From: Phalacrocorax aristotelis
Taxonomy: Eukaryota; Chordata; Aves; Suliformes; Phalacrocoracidae
Length of the DNA: 64,000 nucleotides
NCBI RefSeq assembly: GCF_949628215.1
Contig: NC_134286.1
Span: 2,232,001 to 2,296,000 of the forward strand
Direction: 5' to 3'
The notes under the pieces are model-generated. The model saw only the letters and a program-made list of their open reading frames with translations. It had not been told where the DNA came from and searched no databases. Positions 37,101-50,990 of the stretch are shown here, one piece after another. The position numbers were made by a program, and so were the translations under genes. Within the stretch, counting starts at the first letter, position 1, and each line of letters opens with the position of its first letter.

Positions 37101-37127
37101 TTACCGGCCATTTGACCCACAGCATCA
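31183..37127. other. No gene recognised
   Basis: This is non-repetitive sequence with short chance frames on both strands. The CpG-rich patch near 36.1 kb is the only local anomaly. Confidence 0.5.
36030..36190. other. CpG-rich patch
   Basis: CpG density is clearly higher here than in the surrounding sequence, for example GTGCGCGACGTGGGTCGCGC. No exon or core promoter could be identified. A second, smaller patch of this kind lies at 37010-37090 and a third at 48175-48290. Confidence 0.4.
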
Positions 37128-37173
37128 CACAGAATCGCAGAATGGCAGGGGTTGGAAGGGACCTCTGGAGATG
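37128..37173 (-). mobile_element. CR1 LINE, 46-bp 3' end
   Basis: Only the extreme 3' end is present: ACAGAATCGCAGAATGGC followed by GGTTGGAAGGGACCTCTGG, as in the start of the 21.6-kb copy. It is a severely 5'-truncated insertion or a remnant. Confidence 0.85.
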
Positions 37174-40100
37174 GAGGGACACAGCCCGGCGTTTGGCAAA
37201 GCTGATCCCATCTCCATTTGCTGTAGCAACACACGCATGATTTATAATATTTAAAACTGGACATGTGACAGACTGTACATTTCAATTCCTTTTTTTAATC
37301 TCCCTCTGATCTCCATGTTTTCCTGAAATTAGGCTGGACGAGCACCCAAACCAGAAGCATCTGTTTCTCCTTTCAGTGTCAGCAGTGTAAACAAAGGGTA
37401 TCTGTGATGTTTTGGTTTCATAAACACATTATTTTTGGCTTTTCTTTGACTACGCTGTGGAGCTTTGCTGCAAAGCTGGATGGACCGACTAGCGCGGCTC
37501 TGATCCGTCGCCAGGCATACAGAAGTCTGTTTACAGAGCCGGGTAACCACGGGGGAGTGCGGGACCCTGCCTGTCATTCGCCGGACTTGTAATTTACCCC
37601 GGCCCTTTGCTGAAACAGTTCCTGTAACAGGAGCTGCTGAAGGGGCGATGGAGCTCGCAGGGGCTGGGGGTGCCGGCACCCACCAGCCATCCATCGCCTT
37701 TCCGTCCTGCTTCAACCCCAGTCGTGGCTGGGCTGCCTCGCCAGCTAAAATCGCGCTTGTTGCCACGGTGGGGAGCCAGCATCCTTCTGGAGGGGTGGTT
37801 TGTCTGTCCAGCTGCCAGCCTGCGGAGGCGAGTCCCCAGAGCAGGCTAAATCCCTCCTGGCGTTTAGAAATGATTATGGGGGGCTCTGGCTGCCAGGGGC
37901 ACTCACCCTGCAGCCCACCCCCAGCCCTGGGGCTAAGGCTGCTTTTGGGTACAGTAACCAAGTCCCCTCGATGCTTTAAAACTCAGAACAGACGCATAAC
38001 CAGAGGAGGTAGCTAATGATTATTTAAATCTGATTTTAGTTCTCTTTTTTTTTTTAATAGTAGACAGGAATATTTATTCACTGAACTTTGCTGGGGTGAG
38101 CAATGCTAACTGGCCTGCTTTTCCCAAAGAGGATTTTTAATGAGACATGCTGTGGGCTTGAGAACACAGAAAACAGGCATTTTCTTTGTAAACACAGTAG
38201 CACAGTGGTTTGCTGGAATTCACCCCAGAACAGAAAAAACCCAGTGGGTGAAGAGGTCACGCTATAAGCAGATACTTTACTATAGTTTACATTTTGAGAT
38301 CTAAGAACATGCAAAACCACGTCAGATTTTCCTTTGGGTACTAAATGAAAATGGTGGATGTGAACCCAGACAGGCAACCTTGGTGCTGCTCCGCTGCAGG
38401 GCTGGTTTTGGGACCTCCAGGGTTTGCAGACCCCAGTCCCACCTGGCCCCAATTCTGCTCTGTGTTTTTCTCCTTGAAACCCCCTATGCCTTTCAGACAT
38501 GAGACGGAGCTGTGACCTGGCAGCTTTTTTCCCAGTCTCCTTTCTGTAAGATGGGCTGTTTGCTCAGGTAGCTCAGAGGAAGATGAGGAGGCAAGGAGGA
38601 TGCAAACCCCGTTTGCCTTCCAGGCTGGAAGGGATGGTTATGCTTCAGACTACCCCACCTGAGCATGGGAGTGCTTTCTGCCTAATAAAAGTCACTTGTG
38701 GGGCTTAGCAGCTACTCTCGCTGTTGACCATCTGCATGAGAAAATGCAGATTTGCCTGTTACACGGCTGATTGGAGATGCAAGAGAAGCTCAGCCACAGA
38801 AATACAGAGATACTGTAGTGTGGAGGGATGTTATTCAAAGGGCAAGCTTTGCCCAAGGAGATAAATAACAAAGAATGGGAAAAACATCAAAAGGAGAGGG
38901 ATTTTCTGAGAAGAAAAAGGGCTTTTCTCCAAGGGGGCTGTAGTGACTATAACAGGGAAGATACATCAGTGTCTAGCCCATAGAGCTTGTGGAGCTGCTG
39001 ACCTTCAAGCCAGGCAAAACTTTGCTCCTTGCTGAGGTCAAAAGTTGTATTTGTGTTTTGAGAAAAGCCTCAGAGCTGCAGCCTCCTTCATCCAAAAGCA
39101 AGAACTCCACATTTCCTGGGGAGAAGGAGAGAAGGAAAGACAACCACAGGCTGAAACTGGTACGGAATAGCTGCTTAAACATGGTCCCCCTGCACATGCA
39201 AACCTCCGAATCACAGCTGGGTAAGGCCGAGCTGCCGAGACCCGCCGTCGCGGGGCAGCGGCGCTGCTCAGCAACGTTTTCATGCCAAACGATAACAAAA
39301 GCCAAAGAAACAGCTATTTCTGACATTACGGCTAAATGCTTGACCAGAAGAACCAGCTCACCCGGGAAGCCTGATGCTCTGGAGATGGATCCTGGGCTAA
39401 AAGGCTGAACCACAGCTCGGGTCCTAATTGTCCCAAGTGAAGAAGGGAGAGGTTGGAGGCTGGGAAAGCAGCTTAAAAGCCATCAGGTAGAAAGGTGGGG
39501 CGAAGATCTCAACTTGAAACTACAGAATGGGGTCAGCCTCCTTTCAGATTCCTGAGAAATTTCAGGCTCATCTTGTTATTTTTCCCCTTTATGTGGAAGG
39601 CCGTTGACATTACTCCTTTAATTATTTGTGTGTAAAATATTCAATAGCCTATTTTTAAATGAGTTTTGAATTCAGTTAGCTGCACGTTTCATTGACAAGA
39701 CAGGAGACACATAAAACAGCTGAAAGAAGAAAGGCATTTTTTAATACCTACATGGATAAAGAGCAGAGATGAAAAGCAGATGTTGGAGGCAGCTGTGTAA
39801 AACAAATATCGAGTAGGCCAGAAGAGAAATCATAAAGAGCTAACATCCCTCGCGATATGCTTCTCGAGCACCATCTCTGCATTACTGTTTGTAGCAGCCA
39901 GGTTTTTAGCTAGCCAGGTTTGCAGACCCCACCTTTTGCCTCCCTGCTAAAGCTGTGTCAGCCCATACCCATGCCAATACCCCAAAACCGCAGAGAGCCC
40001 CAAAGAGGCATCGCTCCAGCCTCCCGTAGGGCTGGGTGATGGCTCCATGCAACCATCTGATAAATCTTGCGAACCTCACTGTCTCCCCCACGTTATTTAC

Positions 40101-43100
40101 TGGTTGTAGAAATACTTGCTCAGAAATGTTGATCCTGGCTGTAAGATAATATCTAGGCAGCGAAACATGCTGCTGCCAAACAAACACGGTCACGTATAAA
40201 CTCATCAGGTAAACGCATTTGGAACAGCTAAAGCTGTGACGTTAAAAAGGCTAAGACTCCACTATCTTTTTTCCCAAAGAATCTTAAATTTCCAGCTTTA
40301 AAAATAGTTTTCAAGCAACAGAAGGAGCATCTGAAAAGAAAAGGCAACACTTCCCACTTGCCCTCAGTGCGGCAACAAACACATGCACGGCTTGTTCTGC
40401 AGCAGCTGAACACCCTTGTACGTGGGCCGTTTCTGTACTGCCCGTGTGCTACACGGTTTCAGAAACCTGGCTGAACTGAGAGCAATTGCACACGAATTTC
40501 TGAGTCGCCCTCCTTTGCCCGAAGGGCTCTTCTCCCCTTGCTCCATGGGATGTGCTTACTTGAATTATGGTCTACCTGAATTTTCATTAAGAGCAAGAAA
40601 TGAAAGAAGAAATTAATTGCAACTTCTACTCTCTCCTTCCCTTAAAAGGGGGAAAAAGCAACAAAGGGGGGGGAGGGGGAAAGGATTAACTAGTTGCAAA
40701 ATAAAAGTTCTTTGTTTCCCCTACAAAGTAAAACGCCTTTCATAATCTTTTTCATTAAATCCTTTGAGATCATTGCTGTCACTAATTAAATTATGGTCAG
40801 ACATCTCCGTGCAGCCTTTTCATTCCCACCGTCAGAGGCCATGCCGGCGGTCACAGAGCGTGTCCCCCCAGATGTCAGAACCACACGGTGTCCTGCTGCA
40901 AGGCCACCGTGCGTGCCCTTCCCTCCCTGCCACAGTGGCGAGCGGGAGCTTCCACGCCAGTGCACGCTACCCCACGGCCAGCGGCCGACTAGCGCGGGGC
41001 ACGTTACCTGCTAAACCCCAGCCCAGATGTTTACGAGTAAGCTAAGGGAAATGAATACCAGCCCAGCCCGCGGATTTGTAACAGGGATAAATGCCCAATT
41101 ATTTCCAGAGGCTTTGGAGTATCAGTGTCAATCAAGTGCAGAAATCAAAGTTAGGGCTTTGAAGGAAATAAAAATTACTCTGTTTCACTGGGTCAAGTAC
41201 AGGTTCATCTGTCTTCTGGCTAATAATGCTCGCTTCTTCTCACAAAAGGAAGACAAATGCCTAATCTGTTCATAATCCAGATTCAGAAATTTCTGCTTAC
41301 TTCCTCCCCCGAGCAAATAAGAGTTCACAGTCGGGCAAACAACATATCAGTTGTTGGAACATTTCTGGTCAATCTCCACAGACTGTGTAGCTATCGCGTC
41401 AGCCTGGTGCAGGTTCTTTCACTGCTGCATATCTGTCCTTCTCATTTAAGCCCCCTCAACCCCTCTGTAAGGAAAGTGATGGTGAGAAGTGTATCATAGA
41501 AAGACCTTGATTGTTTTTTATCCCCAGTATACAGTTGAGAGAACAGAAAACCAAGCTGTATGGCAAGATCAAGGCTTGCTCATGCATTCCTCTGTAGATC
41601 AAGGCTTGACCCACCCTACCGAGGAGTTCTCCCACTGGCTTAAACAGGCTTTTTCTGCAAATCGATACACCATGCTTGGGAACTGAAGAAAGGAGAAATT
41701 CACTTTCCTTTTGATTTGGCCATTTTGCCTTCCCCAGCCCCGCAGATGATCCTGGAGAGCGTGCGCTAACACTGAAAGCACAAGGGGCGATCGAGCCTTC
41801 CCACTGCACGCACTTGCTTCATCCAGGTATTTCCATGGACTGCAGATGGTTTCAGCCCAAATTTAATATAAAAGGCAGAAATGAGATCTCTTTTTCCCTA
41901 ACAAATAAAAGCTATAACAATTGCAGTGCAGGATGCGCAGAGATCTGGTGATTAGATACACCGTGAGACTCTCTGTCCTCCTCAATACAATAAAATAAAA
42001 TTTTAATTTTAGTCAAGTTCCGGAGTAACAAAACTGCTTGCCATGGTAGGTTTCTCTTTGACACAAGTGTTGAAGATGCCACATTTCATTGACTGCAATA
42101 ATCCTCCAAGGAGAGAAATTCAGGCAATAAAAATAGTTTGGCATTTGACCAACTATTTAAAATACTTAACAATGACCTTGAGAATTATAGAAGGATCTGT
42201 TTAAAGCCCTAGATTAAAAAAAGAAAAAGGACAAAAATATGTTTCCTTGCAGAATCTGGTACTGATCTGTGTTTACTGCAAAGTTTATGTCAGATATGTG
42301 CTGTTACACAATGAAAATGAGCTTAAATACAAAGAAAAAGGGAACAAGTTCAACTCCCTGTCTTAGAATTACTCTGCGACCCTCCATGTATTTGGAAATT
42401 AATCTAATTTCCAGAATACCTGATCACGTTATTCCAAAGAGTCAAACAGTTGCTCAGAGCAAGGAGGGTGACTAGACCTTATGCTGACACTTACGTGGAT
42501 ATTTTTTATTTATGAAAAGGATATTTGCGGGTCATTGCATTTACGGCAGCTCCAGCTGGCAGAGTAAACGAGCCATGGATCTGCCTTAGACAAGACCACT
42601 CACAGCAAAGCTCCCAAGCGAATACAGCAAAGGCACTGGCTTCTGCACCTTCTGGGCGAGGGCAGGTCAGGTAGAGGAGCCCAAAGGATGAGATCAGAGC
42701 TCTCTGCCACTGGGCTCTTGGGGACCACCGGCAGGGCGATAGGGGAATATGCGCATGTATCAAGACTCGTTTATCCTCCATGGTTTCCCACCCATGACCA
42801 TGCTGCAGAGTCAGTGTCTTTGGTTAAGAGGAGCAGAAAGCCACTTCCCTGGCCAGTTAAACTGGGTACCACAGGGACGCCTGGCTGGGGATGGAGGCGG
42901 GAGAAGAGGGCTCATGTCACTCTGGGGTCCCTGTTCTCCAGGCTTTAGGCACAGATGGCTCAGGCCAGTGCTTCCCCCATCACCGTGCCTTCCTGCCATT
43001 AAACTACAACCGCTTCCACTCTATATTTTCAGTGTGCATCTCTCTGCCACTTATTGCTGTTTCTAAACACGAGTGCAACTTCAGTGCGCTTTAAGGCCTA

Positions 43101-45189
43101 TTTTGTACACAGATTTTAATTTAATAGGTGTGTAGTGACCTGCACACTGCTGTGATACATTGCCTATGCGTTAAAACTGTTACTTTCCTCTTCTAGCAAC
43201 CTGAAAAACAGCCTCTGGGGCACCAGGTGTTGCTCTGTGTTTCTTCAGCATGGTTTTTGTGGTCCAACAGACAGGAAGAGGAGCTTTTTGGTGGAGAGAT
43301 CCTGTTTGTCCTTACAGACCTGTGTAGCTGGCTGCCTAACGTGTGGTGCTCTTCAGTGCTGGGAAGCTGTGTGACTTCTTTTCCCCATATTAGGGGGCCT
43401 GCCAGATTTCCTCGTATTTCTTAGCAGGTGTAGCCCCAGAGAGAGAATGCATGTAACAGCCCCGGGGAAGCAGCACCCAGATGTGCTTTGGGTCAAACTG
43501 CAAAGAGATGTGGGTGTCTCTAAGTTGGAAAGCTCGGAAGAGGGCGAGAGGACAGATGTGATGGCCTGTGGTACTTGAGGTCAGATAAGTGTTGGGGTCC
43601 TCTCTGCTAGCACTTACCTGCCTTTTTATGGACTACAGACTGCCAGCTGCTTACTCATGTCCCACAGGCACAGAAATTTGAAAGGAAACCGTAACCATCT
43701 CGGCTTTGCCAGCACAAAACGTGCGCTTCAGTCACATTTAGTGGGCCTTCCCCGGCTCCCAGTCGCTCAGCGATGCTCTTCCCATAAGCTGAGAGAGGAA
43801 TTTGGGAAAAGCCAAGAAGCTTCCAGGCTTCCAGCCACAAGCCGCAAAGATAAACCAAATCATTTACGTTACGGTACGTTTTCCGCTGAACGCCCTTGCA
43901 TACTATCCCATTTCTGCTCCACTTGCAGGAGCTCCCTGCTCCAGCAGGAGCTGGTATCCTTGCTGTTATTGTAGCACTGCTTGAGCTTGCATCCATGCTT
44001 AGTTTTTATAGACCTAGAACCAACCTTCCTCCCAGAAACAGCATAAACCCGGTCGTCTTTTTTTCCTAAAACAGTCTTTTTGGGGGAAAAAAGAAAACCC
44101 TAAAACCAACAACATTTTTAAAATTATCTTGTACCTCTTAGGAGGTTGTAGGAAACTACGTCATGGATCAACATTTCAAAGTATTATTCAAACAAAGATC
44201 AAAACAAGCACTCTGAATCTAAAGAGCGCATAGAAAGTTATGCAAACAACCCCAAGGATATCCAGCAACGCCACCCGACCTCGCGGGGCCTCTGCTGAGC
44301 CACGGCGCGCCGTAACAGGCAGAAGCGTCTTGTGTAAGTGTGGTCAAAAAGACCTGTCAAGGGAAAAGGTACGTAGGGAGTCACCAGGAGTGAGCCAAGC
44401 AGCGGGGCAGCTCGTCCATGGCCTCTGGAACTGGCAACGTCGGAAGGCTCAGGTTTGGCTGGTTTTGTGCAACCTGCCCGGAGACGGGAGGAATCAGGCC
44501 CCGGCCCCAGCTCCTGCTCACAGCCGGGCCGCTGCGGCGAGGGCAATACGGCCCTTTGCTTTGCGATTCGGGACTAGAAACCTGGGTGAAATGCACTGGC
44601 AGCACTTCTCGCCATCTTTATACTTACACATTTTCAGTCTTAATTTCCCATCATTTTCATAAATGCTATACATGCTATGCATTTATTTTCTGCAATATTT
44701 GCGTTATTTTTTAACTCACTTGGTGTGTTAAATGGTTAGTATTGTCAATAACGTGGTTTCAAAACAATTTTTTGGATGACTCTGTGAACTGGTTGCCAGC
44801 TGGACAGAATGCGGAACCTAGATCCAACTTTCTATTACATGTTTTTCAAAGAAAACAAGATTTCTTTAGGGATATGGAAAGCTTTTCTAAGATTTTTAAT
44901 TGCTTTTCCCCTCTATCCTCAGTTTTGGCATCTGACACGGATCCACCCAGACTTGCTGATGGATGGCAGGGACATGGGGGGTCAAAAGAGCGTGCTGAAG
45001 ACAAAACCCGCCCCAGCAGCTGTCAGGCATCGCTTTTAATGAAGAAGTGAAGCAAAGTGTGTCTGTATAGCACAGGCAAAGAATTGGCTTATCTTGAATA
45101 TTAAGGCCACAGACTTAAAAAGCATTTATTACCAGAACAAAATAAGCGATCCCCTCCAACAGTGAGCTCAGCGTAACCCTCCAGGGCCC
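37174..45189. other. No gene recognised
   Basis: The long overlapping frames at 37329-37961 (minus) and 38973-39413 (both strands) are GC-rich and show no motif or splice context. A G-rich tract lies near 40666-40680. Confidence 0.5.
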
Positions 45190-45300
45190 GGGGAGGAGCC
45201 GGCAGCTATTGCTGCGGCGGCGGCGGCGGCGTGACAGCAGCGCGGCTGAGCGCCGTGCCGCCGGGCTGGCAAAGGCCCTCGCCTCCGAAATGCCAGACAC
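45190..45300 (+). other. Short CpG-dense patch with (CGG)5
   Basis: Five CGG units at 45215-45229 lie in a roughly 100-base GC- and CpG-rich patch (GCGCGGCTGAGCGCCGTGCC nearby). It is too short for a standard CpG island. No TATA element, first exon or splice donor could be tied to it. Confidence 0.5.
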
Positions 45301-47602
45301 GTCCACCTCGTACTCAGAAGATAAAGCACGTGTTGAGGGTTGCACAAACAGCAAGCAACAGTCGCACAAGGTTGCGCTAATCACTTACATGTGCCTACTA
45401 TTAGTTAAAAAGGCTAAAAGGAAGGGAAAGATCAAGCGAGGCTAGACCTTGTCTCATACTTTTCAGCAGCAACAGTATACATGCTTTTTAAATCCTGAGT
45501 GCGTGAGCTGTGCTGGCACGGGCTTAGGCCCCGCGCCACTCACCGTGGGGGTGGTGCGCATCCACGTGCTGGCGAAGGCTGCGCGAAACCCTCCCCAGCC
45601 CTGACGCACATTCACGGAGTAAGAAAAGCTGGGCTCAGACCTACAGCTGCCCAAGCTACGTGAGTTTTCTGCACCCCGAAAGTTGTCCCTTGTCCCAGAC
45701 AGCCTGCTCTGCCCGTGCCTGTAAGCACAGCCACTGCGGCACGGTCTGCAGCATCCTTCGTTACAACAGGGAGCAAGGCAGCAGTAACGCAGACTAAGAC
45801 CCAACACCGGGACAATAACAACCGACCGGGAACAATCCTGCGAGGCAAAAACGCACCGTTGCTGTTTTCACTGAGGTGTGACTGAGGCAGTGAAAGTGCA
45901 AGGCGATGCTCACTTCAAGCTGTTCCAGCAACTTATCCCTTAAGAAAAACCTGTCACCCAGAAAGCAAACAGAGAGCGTTTGGCATTAGCTGCAGCTGCA
46001 GTGTTGGCCATGGGAAGCGTTTTATGGCTTTGCCTAAATATTTGGGTTTCTGTTCTCTTGCACGTTTCCATCAGCCTTCTAGTCATCCTGTAAAAATAGA
46101 AATTCCTCTTTTAAGGAGATAATTAACTAACCCGGAGCAGCTGCAAGGAATTAAACACAGCAAAAGACACTGAACCCAGCAGTGCTCATAGCCAGATACA
46201 TAACATTACTGTTTCCTACCAAGGTCTTTCCTCAACATTAGGCAAAAAAAAAGTTCAGTGAAGACATAAATCAGGGAATGTCCATTTGCTCTTTTCAGAT
46301 ATAGTTTTCACTTGAAGTCTAACTTGTCTTGGCAGAGTCGAGCAATGCCCGAGACGTTTTTTCTGGGGGACTGGAGCAGCCCCGTGCGTTGGGAGCGCTC
46401 GCTGGGGCGCGGGGCATGAGCAGCGCAGGCCAGAGCTGCCGAGTGGGCTGGGACCACAGCACCTGCCCAGCCTCGGCCCCTGCCAGCCCAGCAGGGAGAT
46501 GCATCGGGGTTTCACCCAGTGTAAGGCTACACCCCTTGCTGCGCAGCTCGTCAAAACCCATCAGCCCGAGCGCAGCCCCTGGCCGCTGTCCTGGACACAT
46601 CCTAGTTCTGTGAGCGAAAATGCTAGCCAAAGAGAAGATAAAATCAGCCAGAGGGATGCTCTGCCTGGGCCCATCTGTTACCGTGGGTTGGACGAGCACC
46701 AAGAGGGAGGAATCACTGTCTGACAACTGAATAACTTCCAGTGCAAGAACAATTTGGGTAAGCTCCTTCGCTTCATCCGTACCTTCTCTGCTGTTAAGCA
46801 ACTGGTTCCCATTACTGACATGCAGAGGAACGGTCACCCGGAGTACCAGATACTGCAGATAGCAAGCAACTTATCGGGACGTGATCTGGAAAAAGGGGTT
46901 TGTATTTAAAGCTGACCATGGTGACAGCTGGGAGGCTGACCGCTTGCCACGAGCAGCCTCTCCAGATCAAGACATCAAAGAGTCCGGCTGCTTTGTTTGC
47001 TCTGGCGTCTGAGAGAAAGAATTCATATTATTTCAGGTACCAGTCTGCCATGGCAGCACCGCACGGGTTGCTCATGCACTTATTTTTTTAGGAGGAGATA
47101 AGTCTGTGAGAGAAAGCTCTATGTGTGCATTAAAAAAGAGTAGCCTCCAAGCAAAAATTGCAAGAATAGTTAACGAGTTACACAACCACAGCTCAATTTT
47201 CAGTATTATATGAAAAGCAGAAGGAGCACACATTTGCAGTGACCCTCAGAGACAGGATTTGGCAAAGCAGTAAATGCTCTTGGTGAAATAAAACAGTTGG
47301 AGGAAAGACATGCCCTGCAATCCTTTTGCTTATGATATCAAATATTATATTCAATAGTCTTCAGAGACTGAAAATGGCTCTGCTGGTTTTGGATTAAAAT
47401 GAATTGATTCAACTGTAAATTAACAGCAGATGACTTGTGGGAATGTTTATTCCCATATTTACAGTTTTGGTCTATTTTTCATTGTTCAAACACGTTGGAA
47501 CAGAAGGCAGCTTGGGCAGGACTCACCTGCAGCTCCAGGCAGGCAGCGAGAGCCACCGCTGCTGGCACCCAGTCTCGGCCATCGCTTGGCACTGCTGCTC
47601 CG
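45301..47602. other. No gene recognised
   Basis: The frame 46319-46837 on the minus strand (172 codons) has no domain, and a frame is open opposite it on the plus strand. This is the usual effect of GC-rich sequence. Confidence 0.5.
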
Positions 47603-47627
47603 CCCCCCCCCCCCCCCCCCCCCCCCC
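47603..47627 (+). repeat. Homopolymer run of 25 C
   Basis: Twenty-five uninterrupted C bases are preceded by CTCCG and followed by AAATATATAAG. The minus strand is G25. The exact length may not be reliable, since such runs are hard to sequence. Confidence 0.9.
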
Positions 47628-50600
47628 AAATATATAAGTGCAAGCTTAAAAATAAGCAGATGCTTAACTTCTGTGATGGGCTGGGGTATGATTGAGCACG
47701 TGCTGAAATGTTTTGCTGACTCAGAGCCCAAGCCCTGCACCGACAGAGAACGGGTATTTATAAAGCGCAGGTGAGCCCCAACCGCAGCTGAAACAGCACT
47801 TCATAAAACCACGGCCGAGGAGGCAGCTGCCAACAGAGGGGCAAGAGCTCCTTGGCTTGGGATAAAGGAGCAAGGGCCGCATCCTGCTCACGTGCACGCT
47901 GCTGCAAATCTCTAGAGCCGGCTTTGCCGCAGATGTAAACAGGCACAGCTCTGAATGCAGGCAAAACACGTCCACTTAAGCAAGCTGTACTTTTAATGAG
48001 CTGGTTTCAAAGGTCTGCGGCGCTGTCAGCTGGAGTGGGAGCATGAAGCTGTCATTAGGAAAAAACTTGTAGCGCTCTCATGTTCAGACAAATCAGCCCC
48101 GCTGTGCCTCATCCTTCTACATCAAGTCTGCATGTGAACAGTAGTTAGAAATAAGATCTCTGTCAAAAGCGGCTCATACCTGAGCACCAAACGGCCGCTC
48201 TTAGCGCTGCCGCGCTGCCCGCTTCCCTCCCGGCCAGCGCTCAGCGCTCTGCCGCCCCTGTTCTGCAAACTGCCTGGGCATTTCGGCGGCCTGTTCAGGA
48301 GGCCTTAGCGCCAGAGGGTGCTGGCTGCTCAGAAACCAAATACCGCCCTTGCTCTCCAAAATTTGCCAGTTTTGTTTCGCATTTGCAATCTTACATCACA
48401 AAGCTCATTTTAAAAAAATTTTTAAACCCAGGAAATGAATTATCAGAGCTCCAGTTTTAAGACTCTTCTTTATGGGCTTGGATTTTCATTGGAGTGGGGG
48501 CAGACAAGGGCCGTCCCCTCACCATCCCATTGCCTGCTGGCTCCGTCATTTCCAAATTTCCCCATGCGTTTGCAGACCTGCACCTGCCTGAGCCTGTCTC
48601 AGACCAGGGCAAATCCTGGTCCCCACCACGTTAGGCTTAGTGATGCTCCCTCGGTGCTGTGGTTACACCTGGCTTCAGCCCTTCCTTGACCTTGTCTACA
48701 GACTGAAATAAAATGGCAAACCTCCACAGCCAGCTCTGCAGGGAGGATTACACATTCATTTCACCTGCCTTTTGTAGCAGCTGAAATCCCACACTTCCAA
48801 GACAGAGTGGGTGGCATCTCCCTTTCCTTCCCCAGGCCCCCACAACATGGAATTTTATCTGAGCATCAATACGACATCGTGGGCCCAGCCTGGCTTTGTC
48901 TTAGGCAACAACAGTTTATCGAATGCAACGCAGTTAGCGTTACATCCAGCGCCGCTCTCAGCCACACTGCGCCATGGCCGCGTGCGCAGGAGCTAGTCAT
49001 TCACGGGCTCCCTGCCGCTCGTGCAGAGCTGAGACAACTGGGTGTGTTCACCGGTTACCTGGTAAGTGTGGCTTGAATTACGATGGGGAACTTATTTGTA
49101 CAAATGCTCCTGTGGGCTGTAGCTGGTTGACAAATGCTCGCACCTCAGGCGGCGGTTGAGGATGGGCAGTACGAGTAAGACTGTTCTCTCTCCTGTGCGT
49201 TCAGAGTGGCTGCCTTATCTGACTTTTGTTTCCTGCCCTCAGCACCACTGCTGTAAAAGCAACAAAAGGCAAACCAGAAACAGCTAATGCTATCCACGGT
49301 AACATCCAGCAAACTCGGAGTCAGGGCATCTGCTGCCGGTCTGTGGGAATCAGCTGATTTGCTCTGCGTGACCTGGGTTGGGGTGCGAGTTCGAATGGTG
49401 CCTGCTGCTCCCCGGCCGCTCAGCCGGCCAGGCTTCGTGCAGGGACACCCGAGCTGAACAAAGTCCCTCGGTCCCAGGGTCAGCGCAGGGCTGTCAGCAG
49501 GCCGCTGCTCCCCAGCTGGCAGGCTTCATCGCTCGGCAGTGAGTTAGCACAGGATGAGCTGCCTCTTCAGCGGTGGCTCAGGTCTCTGCGCAGCACTACC
49601 TTGTACTAGTCACACGCTGAAGGATCCAGCACCCCCCATCGCAGCAGTAAAAGTAGGTATCTCTGGAGCATTTGTTTCTAATGCAAGGCCATGTTTGCAA
49701 ATGAACACAAAACTGCTAGGAAGGCACCCTGGAAACACTCGTGGAGACGTTTGAAAGGTTCATCATGTCTTGGGGCACCCACTCCGACAAAAGAGTTGAC
49801 CTTCAGGTGCTGAGCACCTGCTTGCTGCAAAATCAGGTCTCCGCAGCCCTCACAAGCCCCTGTTGACCATCCTAGGTACTGATTTCAGGTAATCAACCAC
49901 TCAAAATCCAAACACACACAACTGAATGAGCCCTGAAACCACTGCTTCTGCCTTATTTGGATGAAGGAGGCAATCAGGCACAGGAATACAAAATATCAGG
50001 TTATTTTATCTCACTAAAGGCAGGAGGAACCAGACTTTACTGTGTGACAGCACATGCGCACAGGGTCACAGGGAAAGCAGCGAGAATAACGTCCTAAAAA
50101 TGTAACATCAGCCATGATGGATCCTTTGTTTGAGAGAATAAGAAGATTTGAAGAAGAGAACAGGACTGTCTGGCTCAGTCCTCTAAGGGAGATGGTATTT
50201 GCTGCCCCCAGGGCTGAGGAGGTAATCAGCAAAGGCAACGAAAGAAATGCTGTGGGCACTTCTCAGATGAGTTTCTCTAAAACTGAAAGAGAGAAAAATA
50301 ATGGTTTTTATGGTTTGGTGTTTTAGGGTTTTTTTGAGCAGCTGGGAAAACTGCATGTTAGAGATGAACTCAAGAGTGCGGGTAACCAAAAGGCACGGCT
50401 GTGCCCAGACAAAGTTGGGTTTAAGTCTGTGTCAAACGCCTCCAACGCTTCCCCCTGCTCAGGCAGGCTCGGCGGCTGCAGGGAGCTCCGTGCTGCTGCA
50501 GCACATGGCTGCTGGTCCCCGAAGAGTTAAAGTCAGCTGGGGCATGTTTATACTGTTTTGCAGTCAATTCAGAGCCATAAAATGCAGAGCTGACCTTCCT

Positions 50601-50939
50601 GCAAGTTTATGGCTTCGGATCTCATGCTTTTGCTCAGGCTGCATGTATTTATACCTGCTTGCGCTTGGCACTGGTTGCAGGTACCTTTTCCAGAAGCCCG
50701 ATTTGCTTGGTTTAAGGAAAAAAAAATCTCTCAACTTTACATCAGGCTCACAGAAACGTGGTAGCTCAGCATGACACCCAGCAGTTTAATTGGCCCCACT
50801 GGAAAATACAGACATCATCTTACTAAACTAACAGAATGCCTGGCATTAAAGCCTCCTCGAGGAATTCCCTTGAGACACTGAAGCAGTGCTTTGCACCATC
50901 CTAGCAGAGCTAAACACACGGAGCCGGGCGTCCTCTCAG
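47628..50939. other. No gene recognised
   Basis: A CpG-rich patch lies at 48175-48290. Nothing else stands out before the CR1 tail and the pentanucleotide array. Confidence 0.5.
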
Positions 50940-50990
50940 GCAGTTGGACTAGATGATCATGTTAGGTCTCTTCCAGCTGAAATCTCTTCT
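50940..50990 (+). mobile_element. CR1 LINE, 3' end fragment adjoining a microsatellite
   Basis: AGTTGGACTAGATGATCATG and TAGGTCTCTTCCAGCTG match the last part of a CR1 3' UTR. The usual terminal octamer has been replaced by the pyrimidine-rich repeat that follows. Confidence 0.72.

Noticed and set aside
38973..39413. Overlapping frames of about 140 codons on both strands
   Set aside because: Neither shows a domain; paired long frames on both strands reflect local composition.
49375..49400. A GAGTTCGAATGG sequence resembling a tRNA B box
   Set aside because: No A box at the right distance upstream and no acceptor-stem pairing.
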